From: Eledone cirrhosa
Taxonomy: Eukaryota; Mollusca; Cephalopoda; Octopoda; Eledonidae
DNA: 64,000 nucleotides
Assembly (NCBI GenBank): GCA_964016885.1
Contig: OZ024740.1
Location: 298,374,525 to 298,438,524 of the forward strand
Direction: 5' to 3'
In this document: positions 63,282 to 64,000 of the stretch, piece after piece
How the letters are laid out: every line of letters begins with the position of its first letter
How positions within the stretch are numbered: the stretch's first letter is position 1
The notes under the pieces: model-generated
Told to the model about the DNA's origin: nothing
Seen by the model: the letters and a program-made list of their open reading frames with translations, nothing else
Databases searched by the model: none
Translations under genes and position numbers: made by a program

Positions 63282-63544
63282 CTGTAAGAGAGAATGTTAA
63301 ACACAATCAAATGCAGAAAGAATAATTGAAAATAGTTGTGTTTTGACAAACTTCTCAAGAATTTCTCCTCAGCTCTGGATGCCATAGATAATTACTTTGA
63401 TAAAAAAAAAACTGCTTTAACACTTTTACATCCAGTATTTGGAAACTAGAATGCAAAATGTTGCTTCCTGAACTTCTTCCAGCCTGTTCTCACCATGGCG
63501 ACAACATTTTCAGTACATCCACCTTCATTGCTAATAAGGTCCCC

Positions 63545-63640
63545 TAGAGGCATGGCCTAGTGGAAGGGGTGTTGGACTTGCATCATAATGTTGCGTTTGA
63601 TTCCTGGACTGGGTTGTGTGTTGTTTTCTTGAGCATGCAT
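63545..63640 (+). repeat. tRNA-headed SINE, third family, head only
   Basis: GGCATGGCCTAGTGGAAGGG and TGCGTTTGATTCCTGG (A and B boxes), cut off by an (AT)n tract at 63638. Confidence 0.7.
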
Positions 63641-63689
63641 ATATATATATATATATATATATATGTACCATGATAATTGTTTTAATTTC

Positions 63690-63935
63690 CGCTATCCCTG
63701 CTAGCAAAGGTTGGATGGGTTCATATAGACGAAATCAGTACTGAAGTGAAACCACTGATCTCTCAGGATAAGCCAGGGACTTGTGTTCTTATGTACGGTC
63801 TCATGTTATATCTAGTGCTCAGGAGAGGTTGTCATGCATTTGACACAACAGAGGGTTCTCCCACTCCTTTGTTTGGCAAGATATCTATGGCTGAATGGCC
63901 TTCCTATCACCAACTACTTTATAGAGGTCAGCCTT
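63690..63935 (-). repeat. RTE-like tail-derived repeat
   Basis: CCCTGCTAGCAAAGGTTGGA and ATGGCTGAATGGCCTTCCTA are complements of the tail module at 57560. Confidence 0.55.
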
Positions 63936-64000
63936 TATCGTTTCATCCTACATCTTCCTCTTTCAGGGCGTCCTACAACCTCAAGTACCTTGTACCTTTT

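Overview
The window is a stretch of an animal genome, most likely a cephalopod mollusc. That call is an inference: the DNA is AT-rich and intron-rich and holds tRNA-headed SINEs, several LINE clades, Helitrons, piggyBac-like and other MITEs, and Penelope-like debris. No species-specific marker gene is present.

One host gene fills the window on the minus strand: a KNTC1 (ROD) orthologue, the large subunit of the ROD-Zwilch-ZW10 kinetochore complex. I traced 41 exons from 63281 down to 2872 (4,362 bp of coding sequence, 1,453 complete codons). Every junction is GT-AG and the codon phase carries across all 40 introns without a break. The peptide starts inside the N-terminal beta-propeller and runs through most of the alpha-solenoid. 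The start codon lies beyond the right edge, and the C-terminal part of the protein lies beyond the left edge. I identified it by comparing exon translations with my memory of vertebrate KNTC1; no search was run.

Everything else is intron, and much of it is mobile-element sequence. 1-2,870: a long inverted repeat and SINE pieces. 3,200-9,500: LINE ends, including a head-to-head pair, and two sharp SINE copies, one of which carries a copied piece of a KNTC1 intron-exon boundary inside perfect target-site duplications. 9,500-16,300: MITEs invaded by RTE-like LINE pieces, nested up to three deep. 19,900-25,140: old LINE remnants and one LINE with an intact 967-codon EEP-RT frame. 26,100-34,500: RTE-like tails, a LINE-in-LINE nest and MITEs. 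35,500-39,980: Penelope-like fragments with candidate hammerhead ribozymes and a 1.5-kb inverted-repeat element. 40,198-42,770: a GC-rich Tx1/L1-like LINE whose (ATT)n tail abuts a KNTC1 splice acceptor. 43,230-43,950: a minisatellite. 45,290-49,755: Helitron ends and RepHel fragments. 50,400-64,000: exons with short MITE, SINE and LINE fragments between them.

Most of the remaining open reading frames are chance frames in repeats. The elements appear to act on KNTC1 by lengthening its introns, by supplying the sequence next to some splice sites, and by placing inverted repeats that could fold in the pre-mRNA.
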